From positions 24,445-88,444 of the forward strand of contig JAVBMN010000012.1 of the NCBI GenBank assembly GCA_031552405.1: a stretch of 64,000 nt of DNA, read 5' to 3'. The stretch is from UBA1794 sp031552405. Its GTDB lineage: Bacteria; Bacteroidota; Bacteroidia; Bacteroidales; Bacteroidaceae. How positions within the stretch are numbered: position 1 is the first letter of the stretch; each line of letters opens with the position of its first letter. The notes under the pieces were generated by a model. The model was not told the origin of the DNA. It ran no database searches and saw only the letters and a program-made list of their open reading frames with translations. Of the stretch, positions 1-9,588 are shown piece by piece. Position numbers and translations under genes: made by a program.

Positions 1-1
1 A

Positions 2-29
2 AAGCCCGAACGTTTTCACGCCCGGGCCT
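2..29 (-). terminator. Probable terminator of the 707-aa/61-aa unit
   Basis: A GC-rich inverted repeat (GCCCG against CGGGC with CG/CG extension) lies about 65 bases downstream of the 61-aa gene on the minus strand and ends in TTT at the window edge. The rest of any T-run is outside the window. Confidence 0.55.
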
Positions 30-94
30 CTCTTCTACTTACTAACTTATCTAACCTATCACTAATTTACATTATGAGATCCTCTATCCATGAA

Positions 95-280
95 TTATTC
101 TCCATCACCTGATTGTGACTGACTGGCACGATTCCAGAAGGTGAGATCATTTACGCTCTCAGTACGAGTGTTGCTATAATTCAAGCTGTTCTGACCCGGA
201 GATGCAACCAATATCGGCGATTCCATTTGAAGTGTTATGACTTCAGTTTCCGGCTTCTGATATTCTTTTCTTGTTTTCAT
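95..280 (-). CDS. Small hypothetical protein (61 aa)
   Basis: A 61-codon frame starts 11 bases after the stop of the 707-aa surface protein, so the two are almost certainly co-transcribed. The N-terminus (MKTRKEYQKPETEVITLQ) resembles the short K-x-Y-x-KP-E-x-E leader peptides that are common beside secreted proteins in Bacteroides and Prevotella; their function is unknown. There is no signal peptide or membrane segment. The C-terminal half is rich in S, N, Q and T. A possible terminator follows. I do not recognise a function. Support comes from the start position, tight spacing and N-terminal pattern. Confidence 0.6.
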   Translation of the reverse strand: MKTRKEYQKPETEVITLQMESPILVASPGQNSLNYSNTRTESVNDLTFWNRASQSQSGDGE

Positions 281-291
281 GTAATGTTATT

Positions 292-2415
292 TTAGAAGTT
301 TACACTTACCTTTGTTCCATTTACAAAGTATACACCTACAGGAAGAGTAATGCGGGAAATACCTTCAGGTACACGGATACCCTTCACCAACTTACCACCC
401 AACGCATGGATGCGTACAAACTGCGACGTTTCTGCAGTAATTTCAATACCACCTTCTACACTGATCACTGAAAACGGAGCATTTACGGAATTAGACACTT
501 TACGCAATCCCGTACTGTAATTATCACCAAAGATACCAAAACGAGCGGCCGGATTACTCACCGTTTTCGAAGCATACGCCCAAAAAGTACCATGGCAGAA
601 ACCTTCATCAAAGGCAGACACCTCTTGACCTGCTTCTCCAAAGTCACCGATACCATAACCGGTATTCGTAGCTTTATAATCAACTACAAGGTTGTAAGCA
701 CTATGCACATCTACAATGATAGCCTCTGCAGGAGTATCTTCAAGAGAAGTACCGGTGAACCACACATCTCCTTCAATGCTAATTCCATCAGCATACATTT
801 CCTCATCATTTGGCATAGCAATGAGATAGGGAATATTGGCTTCGATGGAAGCAACTGCTTCATATCTTCCGGAAGTGGCTTTAAACAACCAATAATCCTC
901 ATTGGCCATAAGTTCCCTGCCACTAAATGTTACTGTGGCTGCAAATGGCAGGCAGATTGTTTGCCACCCATGCTGAGTTTCGGCATTCACTTTCTTAGCA
1001 GAAAAGTTACGGATATATGATACGTTTATGTCAGACTCAGCCACCGTATTAAAGTTCATAGAGTCATCGAGCTTCAACGTTGTACCCTGATAGGTAAGGG
1101 TAAAGTTGTCCATGGCACACCAGTTGGCATATGCATCTTCAAGTTTCATACCCAGTTCGATGGTATTGTTTGTAACCCGGAAATATAATTCATATACAGC
1201 AGAAACATCCTCATTATAGCGTATGGGCACTTCTACCGTATATTCATTGGCATAAATAAATGCACCGGTAGTAGGAGTACTTGCATTAGCCACCTGATAA
1301 TCAGCAAATGCAGCGGCTGTAAGCTTATAGAATCCATTAGGTACATCCAGAATAGTTTGGTACACCTTACGTGATAGTGGAGCAGCCTCAGCAGCTGACC
1401 ATGTTTCGATTGCATTGCCCGACATTCCTGTTCTGTTGGACACAGCAAGAGCTTTGAAATTGACAGCATTACCTGTTTTGGTCCATCCGATAGTAGCGGG
1501 GTTTGCTTCCATATCCGGATTCGCAATCATCCAGGTAAAGTTAGCAGGTACAGGCTGCGTCAATCTGCAAACTCTCTCAGCTGCCTCAAGATTAGCTACA
1601 GCCTGATTTACAGCGGTTCCATCTACAGTTGCATTATCATACACACTTTGTGCTGAAGCAATAACCGCTACAAAGGCGGAGTATCCCGAATAAGTTTCGT
1701 ATGCAGATTTACTTGCGTTGGCAGCATCAATCGCATCGCTTAGCATAGACTTCAGATCAAATACCCTTACCGCTTCTATATAAGCAGCACACTCAGAAGA
1801 CCTGTAAAACTTCCAGTCAATGAAGGAATTATACGTAGTGCTGTTAGAATTATTATAGCAAAACGCATAATTAACATTAGCCTGCGGAGCAAAAAAAGAT
1901 GCAGGCTCTCCCGTATATTGTTTCCGGCTTTTAATAGAAAAAGCAGCATTAGACGTGGGGGCAATATCCCAATATGCAGCATCATTCACACTTCCCAAGT
2001 CCACCCATGCATTCCATATAGCATCGGTTTTACTCGAAACCCCAGTATATAGGTATCCATTTCTTTCTTCATTAAACCCATTAACCCCATAGGAGAAGAG
2101 TGTATACTTAGTGCTTTCATCGTATGCAATTGTGAATTTATACGAATCATTAGCCAAGCCCGATTTGTTTATCGAAATAAAACCCGCTACACAGGCACGT
2201 GTTCCATAGCCATTATCTCCGACTGTACGCGTCAAAAATCTCCCATTTCCTACATTCAACACATAGAAATCACCTCCAGCTTGCAGCTCCACCTCAGTAG
2301 CAGGAGTCGGAAGAAGATTCAGGGAGGGTGGTTGCAAGTCCGCTCCCATTACTTTTTGATTTACACTTGCCAATCCCAGAATAATCAGGAAGGCCAAAAA
2401 TAGATTTTTCATCAT
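292..2415 (-). CDS. Secreted modular surface protein with T9SS-like C-terminal domain
   Basis: A signal peptide (about residues 1-24, ending VMG-A) is followed by a beta-rich region, a helical spacer (about 220-290) and a galactose-binding-like module that begins FTWMIANPDMEANP and ends near WCAMDNFTLTYQG. The same design (FTW...NP start, DNF..xY end) occurs in the three ~1000-aa proteins at 53-63 kb. The last ~70 residues form a small beta domain ending GVYFVNGTKVSVNF, like type A sorting domains of the type IX secretion system. The likely role is cell-surface glycan binding; no catalytic motif is visible. The start may be the first or second of two adjacent ATGs. The 61-aa gene follows 11 bases downstream. 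Confidence 0.8.
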   Translation of the reverse strand: MMKNLFLAFLIILGLASVNQKVMGADLQPPSLNLLPTPATEVELQAGGDFYVLNVGNGRFLTRTVGDNGYGTRACVAGFISINKSGLANDSYKFTIAYDESTKYTLFSYGVNGFNEERNGYLYTGVSSKTDAIWNAWVDLGSVNDAAYWDIAPTSNAAFSIKSRKQYTGEPASFFAPQANVNYAFCYNNSNSTTYNSFIDWKFYRSSECAAYIEAVRVFDLKSMLSDAIDAANASKSAYETYSGYSAFVAVIASAQSVYDNATVDGTAVNQAVANLEAAERVCRLTQPVPANFTWMIANPDMEANPATIGWTKTGNAVNFKALAVSNRTGMSGNAIETWSAAEAAPLSRKVYQTILDVPNGFYKLTAAAFADYQVANASTPTTGAFIYANEYTVEVPIRYNEDVSAVYELYFRVTNNTIELGMKLEDAYANWCAMDNFTLTYQGTTLKLDDSMNFNTVAESDINVSYIRNFSAKKVNAETQHGWQTICLPFAATVTFSGRELMANEDYWLFKATSGRYEAVASIEANIPYLIAMPNDEEMYADGISIEGDVWFTGTSLEDTPAEAIIVDVHSAYNLVVDYKATNTGYGIGDFGEAGQEVSAFDEGFCHGTFWAYASKTVSNPAARFGIFGDNYSTGLRKVSNSVNAPFSVISVEGGIEITAETSQFVRIHALGGKLVKGIRVPEGISRITLPVGVYFVNGTKVSVNF

Positions 2416-2872
2416 GGTTGGTTTTTGTTTTTAAATTAATACTCATCTTATTTATAACTTGAGTTCGCTTTAACACTTCTCAAGAATATCTGTCTGTTGC
2501 TTGCTTTCTGGAGCCCCAATTCACTTCCTCCTTCTGCAAAGAAAGATTCGCACTGCAAATTTGAAGTTTCAACGCTTTTTTCCTGTTCATTTTTGAATCA
2601 ACGCTTTCCAATAATCCATCACAACCAATAAGCTGAACAATTTGACCGGATTTTGGAAACGATGGAACTGCCTTAAGTAAACAGATTATTACTGTAGAGC
2701 GGAGCTGCTTATACGCATTCTCCACCATGCCCGAACAAAACAAAAGATATATGGATTCTTTGAGATACAATTTCAGTACCTCAAAAAGAGACTGTACACA
2801 ATTATATCCATTTGGGTAACATCACCCCACAAATACATGTACCATTTTTGGCATTTACGGCCAATTATAGAA
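2416..2872. other. Intergenic region between the surface protein gene and tmRNA
   Basis: This should hold the promoter and leader of the 707-aa gene, but I cannot find a clean TTTG-N20-TAnnTTTG pair. A 96-codon minus frame (2480-2770) has no recognisable features and is not called. Confidence 0.5.
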
Positions 2873-2923
2873 GAATTTAAAAAAGCGCTGAATTTCGCTA
2901 AGTAGCTACTTTTCAACGCTTTT
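2873..2923 (-). terminator. tmRNA terminator
   Basis: On the minus strand a 12-bp stem (AAAAGCGTTGAA with TTCAGCGCTTTT, one G-U) is followed by TTTTTT, 32 bases after the tmRNA 3' end. The 19-base loop carries the self-complementary AAGTAGCTACTT and the word TAGCGAAA, related to the inverted repeat near 63.1 kb. Confidence 0.85.
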
Positions 2924-2954
2924 AAGTTCATTTGCGATTGTTAGAATATCGCTT

Positions 2955-3353
2955 GGGTGGAGCTGGAGGGAGTCGAACCCTCGTCCAAACGAGGAAATCA
3001 TAAGCTTTCTACATGCTTATCTCCGCTTAGGTTTTCGTGTGCAGGCAAGACCGGAGCTACCCACCATGCACCTTAGCTTCTAAAGTGTCACACGGCTCAC
3101 GAAGCAAGAGCTGTGCTATTCCCGATTTTACTGCACCACCTGATCAGACGCTTCGGAACAAGAGCTTCCGGGTGATGTCTCGTCCCCACACCTAGTGCAG
3201 AGATGAAGCTTATCTACTGTAATTCGATTAAGCAGCGAGAGCATAATTATTTTCGCCAGATAAAATTTTGATAGCTAAAGATTATAGTGCCAACTACCGA
3301 CGCACTGCATGCTTACTTACCATTTCTGCCCGCTGTCAAAACCGGTCAGCCCC
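2955..3353 (-). ncRNA. ssrA: Transfer-messenger RNA (tmRNA)
   Basis: tmRNA rescues ribosomes stalled on broken mRNAs. The 5' end GGGGCTGACCGG pairs with the 3' end CAGCTCC (7-bp acceptor stem), and a T-arm GGTTCGACTCCC is present. The tag frame at 3228-3257 reads GENNYALAA then TAA, the usual Bacteroides tag. Length is about 399 nt. The discriminator A is followed by CCC in the DNA rather than CCA, so the CCA tail must be made or repaired after transcription. The coordinates include these three bases; without them the 3' end is 2958. Confidence 0.96.
3228..3257 (-). other. tmRNA tag-peptide reading frame
   Basis: Reading on the minus strand gives GGC GAA AAT AAT TAT GCT CTC GCT GCT TAA, that is GENNYALAA and a stop. 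This is the proteolysis tag added to incomplete proteins. Confidence 0.93.
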
Positions 3354-3532
3354 TTACTCTCGCAAGAGCCTTATAATCAAAAAGAAAGCAGATTTTACTT
3401 CAAAGTCCGGAGACAAACAAGTAACAAAAAACACTTAAACAAGCACCTTCCAAGGCTTTCTTTGGCGCAAAGATAGGCAATCTTTCACAATAGCCAAGTA
3501 TACAACCCCAACTTTCATATAACTTCTCGCTT

Positions 3533-5527
3533 CTACTTTCCGGAAAAAAGAGTACGGAGGTCATTTTCAAACCAACGAGCGGACATACTATAATCATCAT
3601 TAGCCACACGCCCTTGCTTGTTAATCAGTACATAGCGTGGAATACCATTGAAACGGAACAGTTGGCGAAGATAATGATAATCATCAGGAGAGATCCGGTA
3701 GGTATGCTGTAAATCCTGCTCCTCCACAAATGTAGTATAGATATTTAACGGAGAAAGATCTTCAGGGGTAATAAAAACAAACTCGAAATCCGGATTGTCT
3801 TTGTATTTTGCACGAATCTCTTTCATTGCTTTAATATTAGCAATACAAGGTCCACAGGAAGTAGCCCAGAAATCTACAAACAGAAACTTCCCCTTGAAAG
3901 GCTCTATCAACTTACGAAAAATATCCGCAGGCTTTCCGGCAGGAAGTTCATAAGACTCAGCAGTCATTTTATAGCAATATTCCGCATAGAGCCTTCCCAG
4001 CTCATCCCTTAAAAAAGGAGTTGAAATATCTCTCCCCAGTTCTGTCAGGTACAAATTCGCCCTTTGCTTGTCATCGGCTTTAAAATTACGCGTAAACATT
4101 ACAGCCATAGAGCGCACTTTAATCATTTCACAGATTAGACTCGGCTTCAATCCGAGGTAATGAGTCAGTACAGAGTCTTTCATCTTCCATTCTTTCAGGT
4201 AATAATCATCTAGACCACCAACAAATCTATTACCTTTCGTACGAGCTCTTTCAAAAGGCTTACAATACTCTAAACGATTGATAAAGCCGCTAAAATCAGA
4301 GGCAGATAATAAGTGAGGGTCATTCAGATCCATGTTTCGCAGGAAATCATAGAACTCCGCGGGTTCAGGCACCTTCAAGTCCTGGCGGGTAGTATCATGA
4401 TAGGCAAGGCCGTTTCTATCATCTGCAAAATTCAAAAGCCAGTATGCAGAACTCACCTGAAGAGAATTCTGAAGCAAATTCACACTCTCCAAAGAGAAGG
4501 AATACTCCCCAGCTATCTGCAGAAGTTTTGAAAGATTTTCTTCGTACCGAGCCTTCTCATAGGAGTAATATTCCATAGGCGTATTGGAATTAAGCATCTC
4601 CTTGTATTTGGCAGACACAAATGGCCGTGCTTCTTTATAACGCAACAGATCACTGTTTATTTGTTTCAATGAGCCACCAAAGGTCACATCTTTGAATGTA
4701 TAATAAATATTCCGTAAGCGGTCGGCTATTAAGAAATCTTCCCAGTTTAGTATCATGGATAAAGTCTCCCCTGGAGCAATATAGAATCTTGAAGCTCCTT
4801 TTTCGAAAGAAGCAGAAAGCACCTGAGGATAGCTTAGTGAAAACACTACTTCAAACCGCCCATCCGGATGAATGGTTATCACAGTGGGAGTCCCCTCCCG
4901 GGTTATTTCATTATCCAGATAAATTAGGCCTGTGCTAAATCCAGCACGAAGATCATACCCTTTTATATAGCCTACCAATCGAGCCGTATCTCTACAAAAG
5001 AAATCATCAGCAGATGCGCGCTTTGTTTTTGAGGTTACCTTCAAAGCTGCGTCAATCCATCGCTTCACAGAATCAGGAACCACACTCTCTTTACCTTTAG
5101 CTTCTGCATCATTTTGCTCCAGGCTGACCCCATAAATAATCGGTTTTTCGCTTTCATCTGCGTCTGAATAATCCAGCTTCTTCACCGACTTATCCAGCGG
5201 AGGAAATACCAACACAAAAGAAGAATCACCGGAAGCGGGCATATAAGTTTCCTTATCGAACTCTGTGCCCTCTATACGGATTGCCTGCCATTTTGTTCCG
5301 GTTTCAGAGTCTTGGATATAAGACCCCTTTCCAAACATCACCCACCAGCCGGGAATAAAGGTGGTGCGTACATGAATACGGGTTTCGGTCTTCTTTCGTT
5401 CAATCTTTGTGATATGGCTAATACCTGTAGTAGAGAACTCATAATACGGATTCACTATGATTTGGTCTTTAGCAACCAATGCTCCAGTAAACAAGAAAAG
5501 GAATGCAATCAACAACGCTTTTTTCAT
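3533..5527 (-). CDS. TlpA-like thioredoxin-fold protein, exported
   Basis: A signal peptide (MKKALLIAFLFLFTGALVAK) precedes a long N-terminal and helical region of unknown structure and a C-terminal thioredoxin domain (about residues 530-664). The redox motif SCGPC has cysteines at 558 and 561, and the cis-proline loop GIPRYVL is near 630. The protein should act as a periplasmic or outer-membrane-facing thiol-disulfide oxidoreductase like other TlpA/ResA relatives. Large TlpA proteins with N-terminal extensions are common in Bacteroidales, and their partners are mostly unknown. The gene stands alone between tmRNA and the agarase-like gene. There is no CTD. Confidence 0.88.
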   Translation of the reverse strand: MKKALLIAFLFLFTGALVAKDQIIVNPYYEFSTTGISHITKIERKKTETRIHVRTTFIPGWWVMFGKGSYIQDSETGTKWQAIRIEGTEFDKETYMPASGDSSFVLVFPPLDKSVKKLDYSDADESEKPIIYGVSLEQNDAEAKGKESVVPDSVKRWIDAALKVTSKTKRASADDFFCRDTARLVGYIKGYDLRAGFSTGLIYLDNEITREGTPTVITIHPDGRFEVVFSLSYPQVLSASFEKGASRFYIAPGETLSMILNWEDFLIADRLRNIYYTFKDVTFGGSLKQINSDLLRYKEARPFVSAKYKEMLNSNTPMEYYSYEKARYEENLSKLLQIAGEYSFSLESVNLLQNSLQVSSAYWLLNFADDRNGLAYHDTTRQDLKVPEPAEFYDFLRNMDLNDPHLLSASDFSGFINRLEYCKPFERARTKGNRFVGGLDDYYLKEWKMKDSVLTHYLGLKPSLICEMIKVRSMAVMFTRNFKADDKQRANLYLTELGRDISTPFLRDELGRLYAEYCYKMTAESYELPAGKPADIFRKLIEPFKGKFLFVDFWATSCGPCIANIKAMKEIRAKYKDNPDFEFVFITPEDLSPLNIYTTFVEEQDLQHTYRISPDDYHYLRQLFRFNGIPRYVLINKQGRVANDDYSMSARWFENDLRTLFSGK

Positions 5528-5614
5528 GACAATAGATTTAAATAGTACGATGCAAATAAAGCAATATGCAAATATAACTGTTTATTCCTATATTCCCCGT
5601 TTATCATCTATATA

Positions 5615-5660
5615 ATTAAAAAGATTCAGGCAGTCGTATCTTTGCATGCGACTGCCTGAA
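5615..5660 (-). terminator. Terminator downstream of the agarase-like gene
   Basis: A perfect 12-bp stem (CGACTGCCTGAA side at 5649-5660, TTCAGGCAGTCG at 5625-5636) is followed on the minus strand by TCTTTTTAATT. It belongs to the duplicated prfC-tail segment. Confidence 0.85.
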
Positions 5661-5697
5661 TTATATATAAATGCATGATCTATCCGTTAAAGCTCAC
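5617..5697 (-). repeat. Second copy of the prfC tail/terminator segment
   Basis: On the minus strand this begins GTGAGCTTTAAC, runs through ATAGATCAT and ends in the terminator. It matches the end of prfC with its terminator (7938-8014), which begins GTGAGTTTTAAC. The two copies flank the agarase-like gene as imperfect direct repeats. Confidence 0.7.
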
Positions 5698-5704
5698 GGC
5701 CTAA

Positions 5705-7843
5705 TCAGTAATGTATAGGTGGCATTTTCGTAATATCCGCTTTATATGGTTCAACGCTACCATTTGCAACCTGATAAATCCTTTCGTTTGTCAGGGTCAT
5801 TGCTTCTGTCAGCTCGGGATAAGGTACATTACCAGTACTAACTATTCCGATATTATAGTTTTCTCCGTCACCACGACCTGTATAAGGCTGATCGATCCAT
5901 TGGAAATAGTGCATCCCAACGAGTTCAGGGCGGGCAAAACCTTGTTCAAGGTAATTGCGGAAAGCGGCGGCACGATCCTTTTGATTCAAGACTCCGATAA
6001 TACCGGTTGCCGGAAGGGCACGATCTACTGCTCCATGGTGGAATTCTCCTATTATCACCGGTTTACCGCTAATCCGGGCTATTTCTTCCGTGGGTGGAGG
6101 GTTGATGCCATAGCCATTAATGGAGAATACATCGAAGCGTTCTCCGGCTTTATATAACAAGTCTGAACTTAACCAGGCATAACGCATACCCAGATTCAGG
6201 TGGTTCTTATCAATCTTGTCGACTTCATCACACGGAATATCCACATACCTCTTCACCATTATGGTAGAGAATTCATAGAAGTCCTTATCGGCTACTTTGG
6301 AGGGATATTCTTTGAACGTTTTCTGCTTCAGATCACCAAACGTGTTCAGTTTCAGTTCCCACGCTTTATTCAGCGAACTTATATTATTCTTGTATTTAGC
6401 TGTCAGCCAATGTACAAATTCATCTTTTGTTTTCGACTGTTGAACGGTTGCAAACATTTCATACGCCAGGTTGTGATACCCAAATGCCCATTGAGGCTCA
6501 TTGCGCAAGAAGTAACCCACCACATAAGGATCATCCTTGAAATCGTTCAGCTGTCCGGCAAACTTTATCGAATTTTGCATATACTCATCCGCAAACACAT
6601 CCGGAAAGTCCCTGTACACTTTCACTTCCGTAGAAGGAAAACCACCCAGCTGGAGCACATAAGGAATCTTGCTTTTACGTGCAAACTCAATGTTCGACCA
6701 GTTGGCTACGGTATTAAAACGAAACTTCCTCATCAATCCGGCAGTGACTGTAGTCCACGCTTCCTTCCAGTCTTTACCATAGGAACGAATCTGATTGGCC
6801 ACATAGAAGTCCATATTCTTCTGTTCCCGACGGATATTCAGGGCTTCTCCGTATACAGGATCGTCCTTTTCCGGGAGCCATTCAAACAGGTCTTCAATGC
6901 CGGTTACCGGGCCACCGGCAGAGTGTCCGATGCAATCCACACCCGTACTCAGGAAGGCATACCCTTCCGGGTCTACTAACCACCAGCGTTTGCCGTCGTG
7001 ATGAGTATGGAAAAAGCCGGTTGCCTTAAATTTCCTAGCTTTCCACCCGCCATACTGGCTCCAATCAGCAGGCATTGTTACATTCTTTACTTCTTCCAGC
7101 AAACGTTGATTACGTGCAACCATGTCTTCCTCACCTTTTAGCTTTCCGGGCCAATCTTTATCATTGCGTTGTCCCAACTTGTCGACCACCGGTTCAGTAG
7201 CAGGATAAGGTTCAGGTTTTTCCTTTAAGATAGCAATAGAAGCAATCTCATATTCAGGTAAGAAATAAGGCTTGTAGTAAGGACCGAAACGAAGAAGCAC
7301 TTTGGTTATGTCTGCCGGATCCAGTCGGTTACCACTAACCGTCCCCTTCAACTGACGAGGTGAACGGGGAACAAACAGGTTTTGTCCGTCTAAATAACTC
7401 AAAGGGAACACAACCTTTGTCTTCAGATGAGGCAATATCCCCATCAAACAGGAAATCCAAGGCTGATCCTTATCTGTTCCGGATACTTCACCACTTTGCA
7501 GCACGATCTTCTCCGCCGCAAAATTCTTCATGTCCTTATAAAATTCAATGTTGATAACTCCGCTAAACTCATTCTGACCATAGATCTCAAAGACAAGATA
7601 GTTTCCATTTGTCCAATCCGGCTTATCACCTTTCTCCCAGATCACGATTCCTTCATGCCCCTCTTGTGGAGGTATTTTCAGAGATCTCTCCCCAAACACT
7701 TCACTACCGGAAACCGGAGCCTTGTTCACATAACGACTTTCGATCTTCTTTAGATCAAAAACTTGTCCGTTCTCATTGGCTTGTTGCGCATAAGCCATCC
7801 GTACAAACGAGAAAAGGAGCACAGTCCACACTACTTTCTTCAT
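5705..7843 (-). CDS. Secreted agarase-like glycoside hydrolase (clan A TIM barrel)
   Basis: A signal peptide (about residues 1-19, ending AYA-Q) leads a beta-rich N-terminal domain (about 25-205) and a TIM-barrel catalytic domain. Visible landmarks are WWLVDPEGYAFLSTGVDC (287-304), FNTVANWS (376-383), GYFLRNEPQW (443-452, likely acid/base E449) and KPVIIGEFHHG (594-604, likely nucleophile E600). These fit the agarase/GH50-like group of clan GH-A, which cleaves beta-linked galactose or related chains; the exact substrate is uncertain. The ATG at 7843 is chosen because the upstream extension begins with TTG and would bury the signal peptide. There is no CTD and no SusC/SusD neighbour. The gene lies between two copies of the prfC tail. 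Confidence 0.85.
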   Translation of the reverse strand: MKKVVWTVLLFSFVRMAYAQQANENGQVFDLKKIESRYVNKAPVSGSEVFGERSLKIPPQEGHEGIVIWEKGDKPDWTNGNYLVFEIYGQNEFSGVINIEFYKDMKNFAAEKIVLQSGEVSGTDKDQPWISCLMGILPHLKTKVVFPLSYLDGQNLFVPRSPRQLKGTVSGNRLDPADITKVLLRFGPYYKPYFLPEYEIASIAILKEKPEPYPATEPVVDKLGQRNDKDWPGKLKGEEDMVARNQRLLEEVKNVTMPADWSQYGGWKARKFKATGFFHTHHDGKRWWLVDPEGYAFLSTGVDCIGHSAGGPVTGIEDLFEWLPEKDDPVYGEALNIRREQKNMDFYVANQIRSYGKDWKEAWTTVTAGLMRKFRFNTVANWSNIEFARKSKIPYVLQLGGFPSTEVKVYRDFPDVFADEYMQNSIKFAGQLNDFKDDPYVVGYFLRNEPQWAFGYHNLAYEMFATVQQSKTKDEFVHWLTAKYKNNISSLNKAWELKLNTFGDLKQKTFKEYPSKVADKDFYEFSTIMVKRYVDIPCDEVDKIDKNHLNLGMRYAWLSSDLLYKAGERFDVFSINGYGINPPPTEEIARISGKPVIIGEFHHGAVDRALPATGIIGVLNQKDRAAAFRNYLEQGFARPELVGMHYFQWIDQPYTGRGDGENYNIGIVSTGNVPYPELTEAMTLTNERIYQVANGSVEPYKADITKMPPIHY

Positions 7844-7935
7844 GGTTATTGGTTTAGGAGTAATGCTATACAGCAGAATAGCAGGCAAATATAATTATTT
7901 CTTTTTATATCACTTGCTTATGCTCCATTTTATCA

Positions 7936-7976
7936 GAAAAAATTCAGGCGATCGTATTCAAAGATACGACCGCCTG
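7936..7976 (-). terminator. prfC terminator
   Basis: On the minus strand a 13-bp stem with one G-U pair (CAGGCGGTCGTAT against ATACGATCGCCTG) is followed by AATTTTTTC, 30 bases after the prfC stop. Confidence 0.85.
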
Positions 7977-8014
7977 GATGATATAAGGTATATGATCTAT
8001 TTGTTAAAACTCAC
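7938..8014 (-). repeat. First copy of the prfC tail/terminator segment
   Basis: This contains the last codons of prfC, the stop and the terminator. It matches 5617-5697 in the same orientation, with shared blocks GTGAG-TTTAAC, ATAGATCAT, CAGGC and GTCG in the same order. Confidence 0.7.
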
Positions 8015-9572
8015 TGGTAAAGTGGAAGCGAATGTCCTTGAAGTCCGCTTGGGCCATTTGGAGCACATAGTTACTATCCGCCAGGAAGACATCACGGTCT
8101 TCACGGTCTTTGGCCATAAACTGGTATTTGCGTTTTTTGAAAGCTTCGAGTTGTTCCTGGTCATCACTCTCAATCCAGCAAGCTTTGTAGAGGTTCACTG
8201 GTTCCCACCGGCAGGAGGCATTGTACTCATTCAGCAGTCGGTACTGAATCACTTCAAACTGAAGCTGCCCTACGGTACCAATGATCTTGCGACCGTTAAA
8301 CTGATTCACAAAGAGCTGCGCTACACCTTCGTCCATGAGTTGTTCAATACCTTTCTGGAGTTGCTTGGTCTTCATGGGATCCGCATTCTCAATGTATTTG
8401 AACATCTCGGGGGAGAAGTTTGGCAGACCACGGAAGTGCAACAGTTCGCCCTCTGTCAGTGTATCACCGATCTTAAAGTTTCCGGTATCAGGCAAGCCAA
8501 TAATATCACCCGCCCAAGCTTCATCAACCGTATTTTTACGTTGTGCCATGAACTGTACAGGCGAGGAAAAACGCATATTCTTATTATGTCGTATATGCAA
8601 ATACGGAGCATTACGCAGGAACTTACCGGAACAGATTTTACAGAAAGCCACACACGAGCGGTGATTGGGGTCAATGTTTGCAGTAATCTTGAAGATAAAA
8701 CCGGTAAACTTCTCTTCCTCCGGGCGTACTTCGCGCTCTTCCGCCTGTATAGGACGGGGCGAGGGAGCAATCTGTACAAAACAATCCAACAACTCTTTTA
8801 CACCGAAATTATTCAAGGCCGAACCGAAGAATACCGGAGCTATTTCCGCGTTGAGATAGCTCTGCACCTCAAACTCAGGATACACTCCATTGATAAGATC
8901 CAGATCTTCGCGCAACTTTGCGGCCTGGGATACTCCGATGCTCTTGTCCAATTCATTACTGTCAAGATCTATCGCCACCTTCTCGGTAACCACTTGTTTG
9001 GAAGGTTGGTACAAGTCGAGTTTTTTCTCAAAGATATTATACACCCCTTTAAAACGTGGTCCCTGTTCGATGGGCCAGCTAAGAGGGCGCACGGCTATTT
9101 TAAGTTCTTCTTCCAGTTCATCCAGCAGATCAAAAGGATCGCGACCTTCACGGTCCATCTTGTTGGCATAGATAATCACAGGAGTATTACGCATGCGGCA
9201 TACTTCCATCAGCTTGCGGGTCTGGGTTTCCACACCCTTGGCACTATCTACCACGATGATTACGCTATCCACCGCAGTAAGAGTACGGAAGGTATCCTCG
9301 GCAAAGTCCTGGTGACCAGGAGTATCCAGGATGTTTACTTTGTAGTCGCCATAATCAAACTCCATCACAGAGGTTGTCACAGAGATACCGCGCTGCTTCT
9401 CGATCTCCATCCAGTCGCTGGTAGCGGTCTTCTTTATCTTGTTACTCTTCACCGCACCAGCTACCTGAATCTGACCTCCGAAAAGGAGGAGTTTCTCGGT
9501 AAGCGTTGTTTTACCGGCATCCGGGTGGGATATAATGGCAAAGGTACGTCTTCTTTCTATTTCGGGATTCAT
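8004..9572 (-). CDS. prfC: Peptide chain release factor 3 (RF3)
   Basis: RF3 is a translation GTPase that removes RF1/RF2 from the ribosome after termination. All GTPase signatures are present: SHPDAGKTT (15-23), RGISVTTS (61-68), DTPGH (83-87) and NKMD (137-140). Domains II and III follow, including the QRKNTVDEAW stretch. The 522-residue length is normal. It is the last gene of a minus-strand run 106-aa protein, LysE-type exporter, DUF4924, rfbD, prfC, starting 16 bases after rfbD. Confidence 0.97.
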   Translation of the reverse strand: MNPEIERRRTFAIISHPDAGKTTLTEKLLLFGGQIQVAGAVKSNKIKKTATSDWMEIEKQRGISVTTSVMEFDYGDYKVNILDTPGHQDFAEDTFRTLTAVDSVIIVVDSAKGVETQTRKLMEVCRMRNTPVIIYANKMDREGRDPFDLLDELEEELKIAVRPLSWPIEQGPRFKGVYNIFEKKLDLYQPSKQVVTEKVAIDLDSNELDKSIGVSQAAKLREDLDLINGVYPEFEVQSYLNAEIAPVFFGSALNNFGVKELLDCFVQIAPSPRPIQAEEREVRPEEEKFTGFIFKITANIDPNHRSCVAFCKICSGKFLRNAPYLHIRHNKNMRFSSPVQFMAQRKNTVDEAWAGDIIGLPDTGNFKIGDTLTEGELLHFRGLPNFSPEMFKYIENADPMKTKQLQKGIEQLMDEGVAQLFVNQFNGRKIIGTVGQLQFEVIQYRLLNEYNASCRWEPVNLYKACWIESDDQEQLEAFKKRKYQFMAKDREDRDVFLADSNYVLQMAQADFKDIRFHFTSEF

Positions 9573-9588
9573 TCTTTATCAGGGATAC

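Noticed and set aside
2480..2770. A 96-codon minus-strand frame between the surface protein gene and tmRNA
   Set aside because: No domain, signal peptide or start signal, and the composition is unlike the genes around it.
6200..6979. A 259-codon plus-strand frame
   Set aside because: Antisense to the agarase-like catalytic domain with no features of its own.
5705..7843. Polysaccharide utilisation locus around the agarase-like gene
   Set aside because: No SusC/SusD pair, sulfatase or hybrid regulator is nearby.
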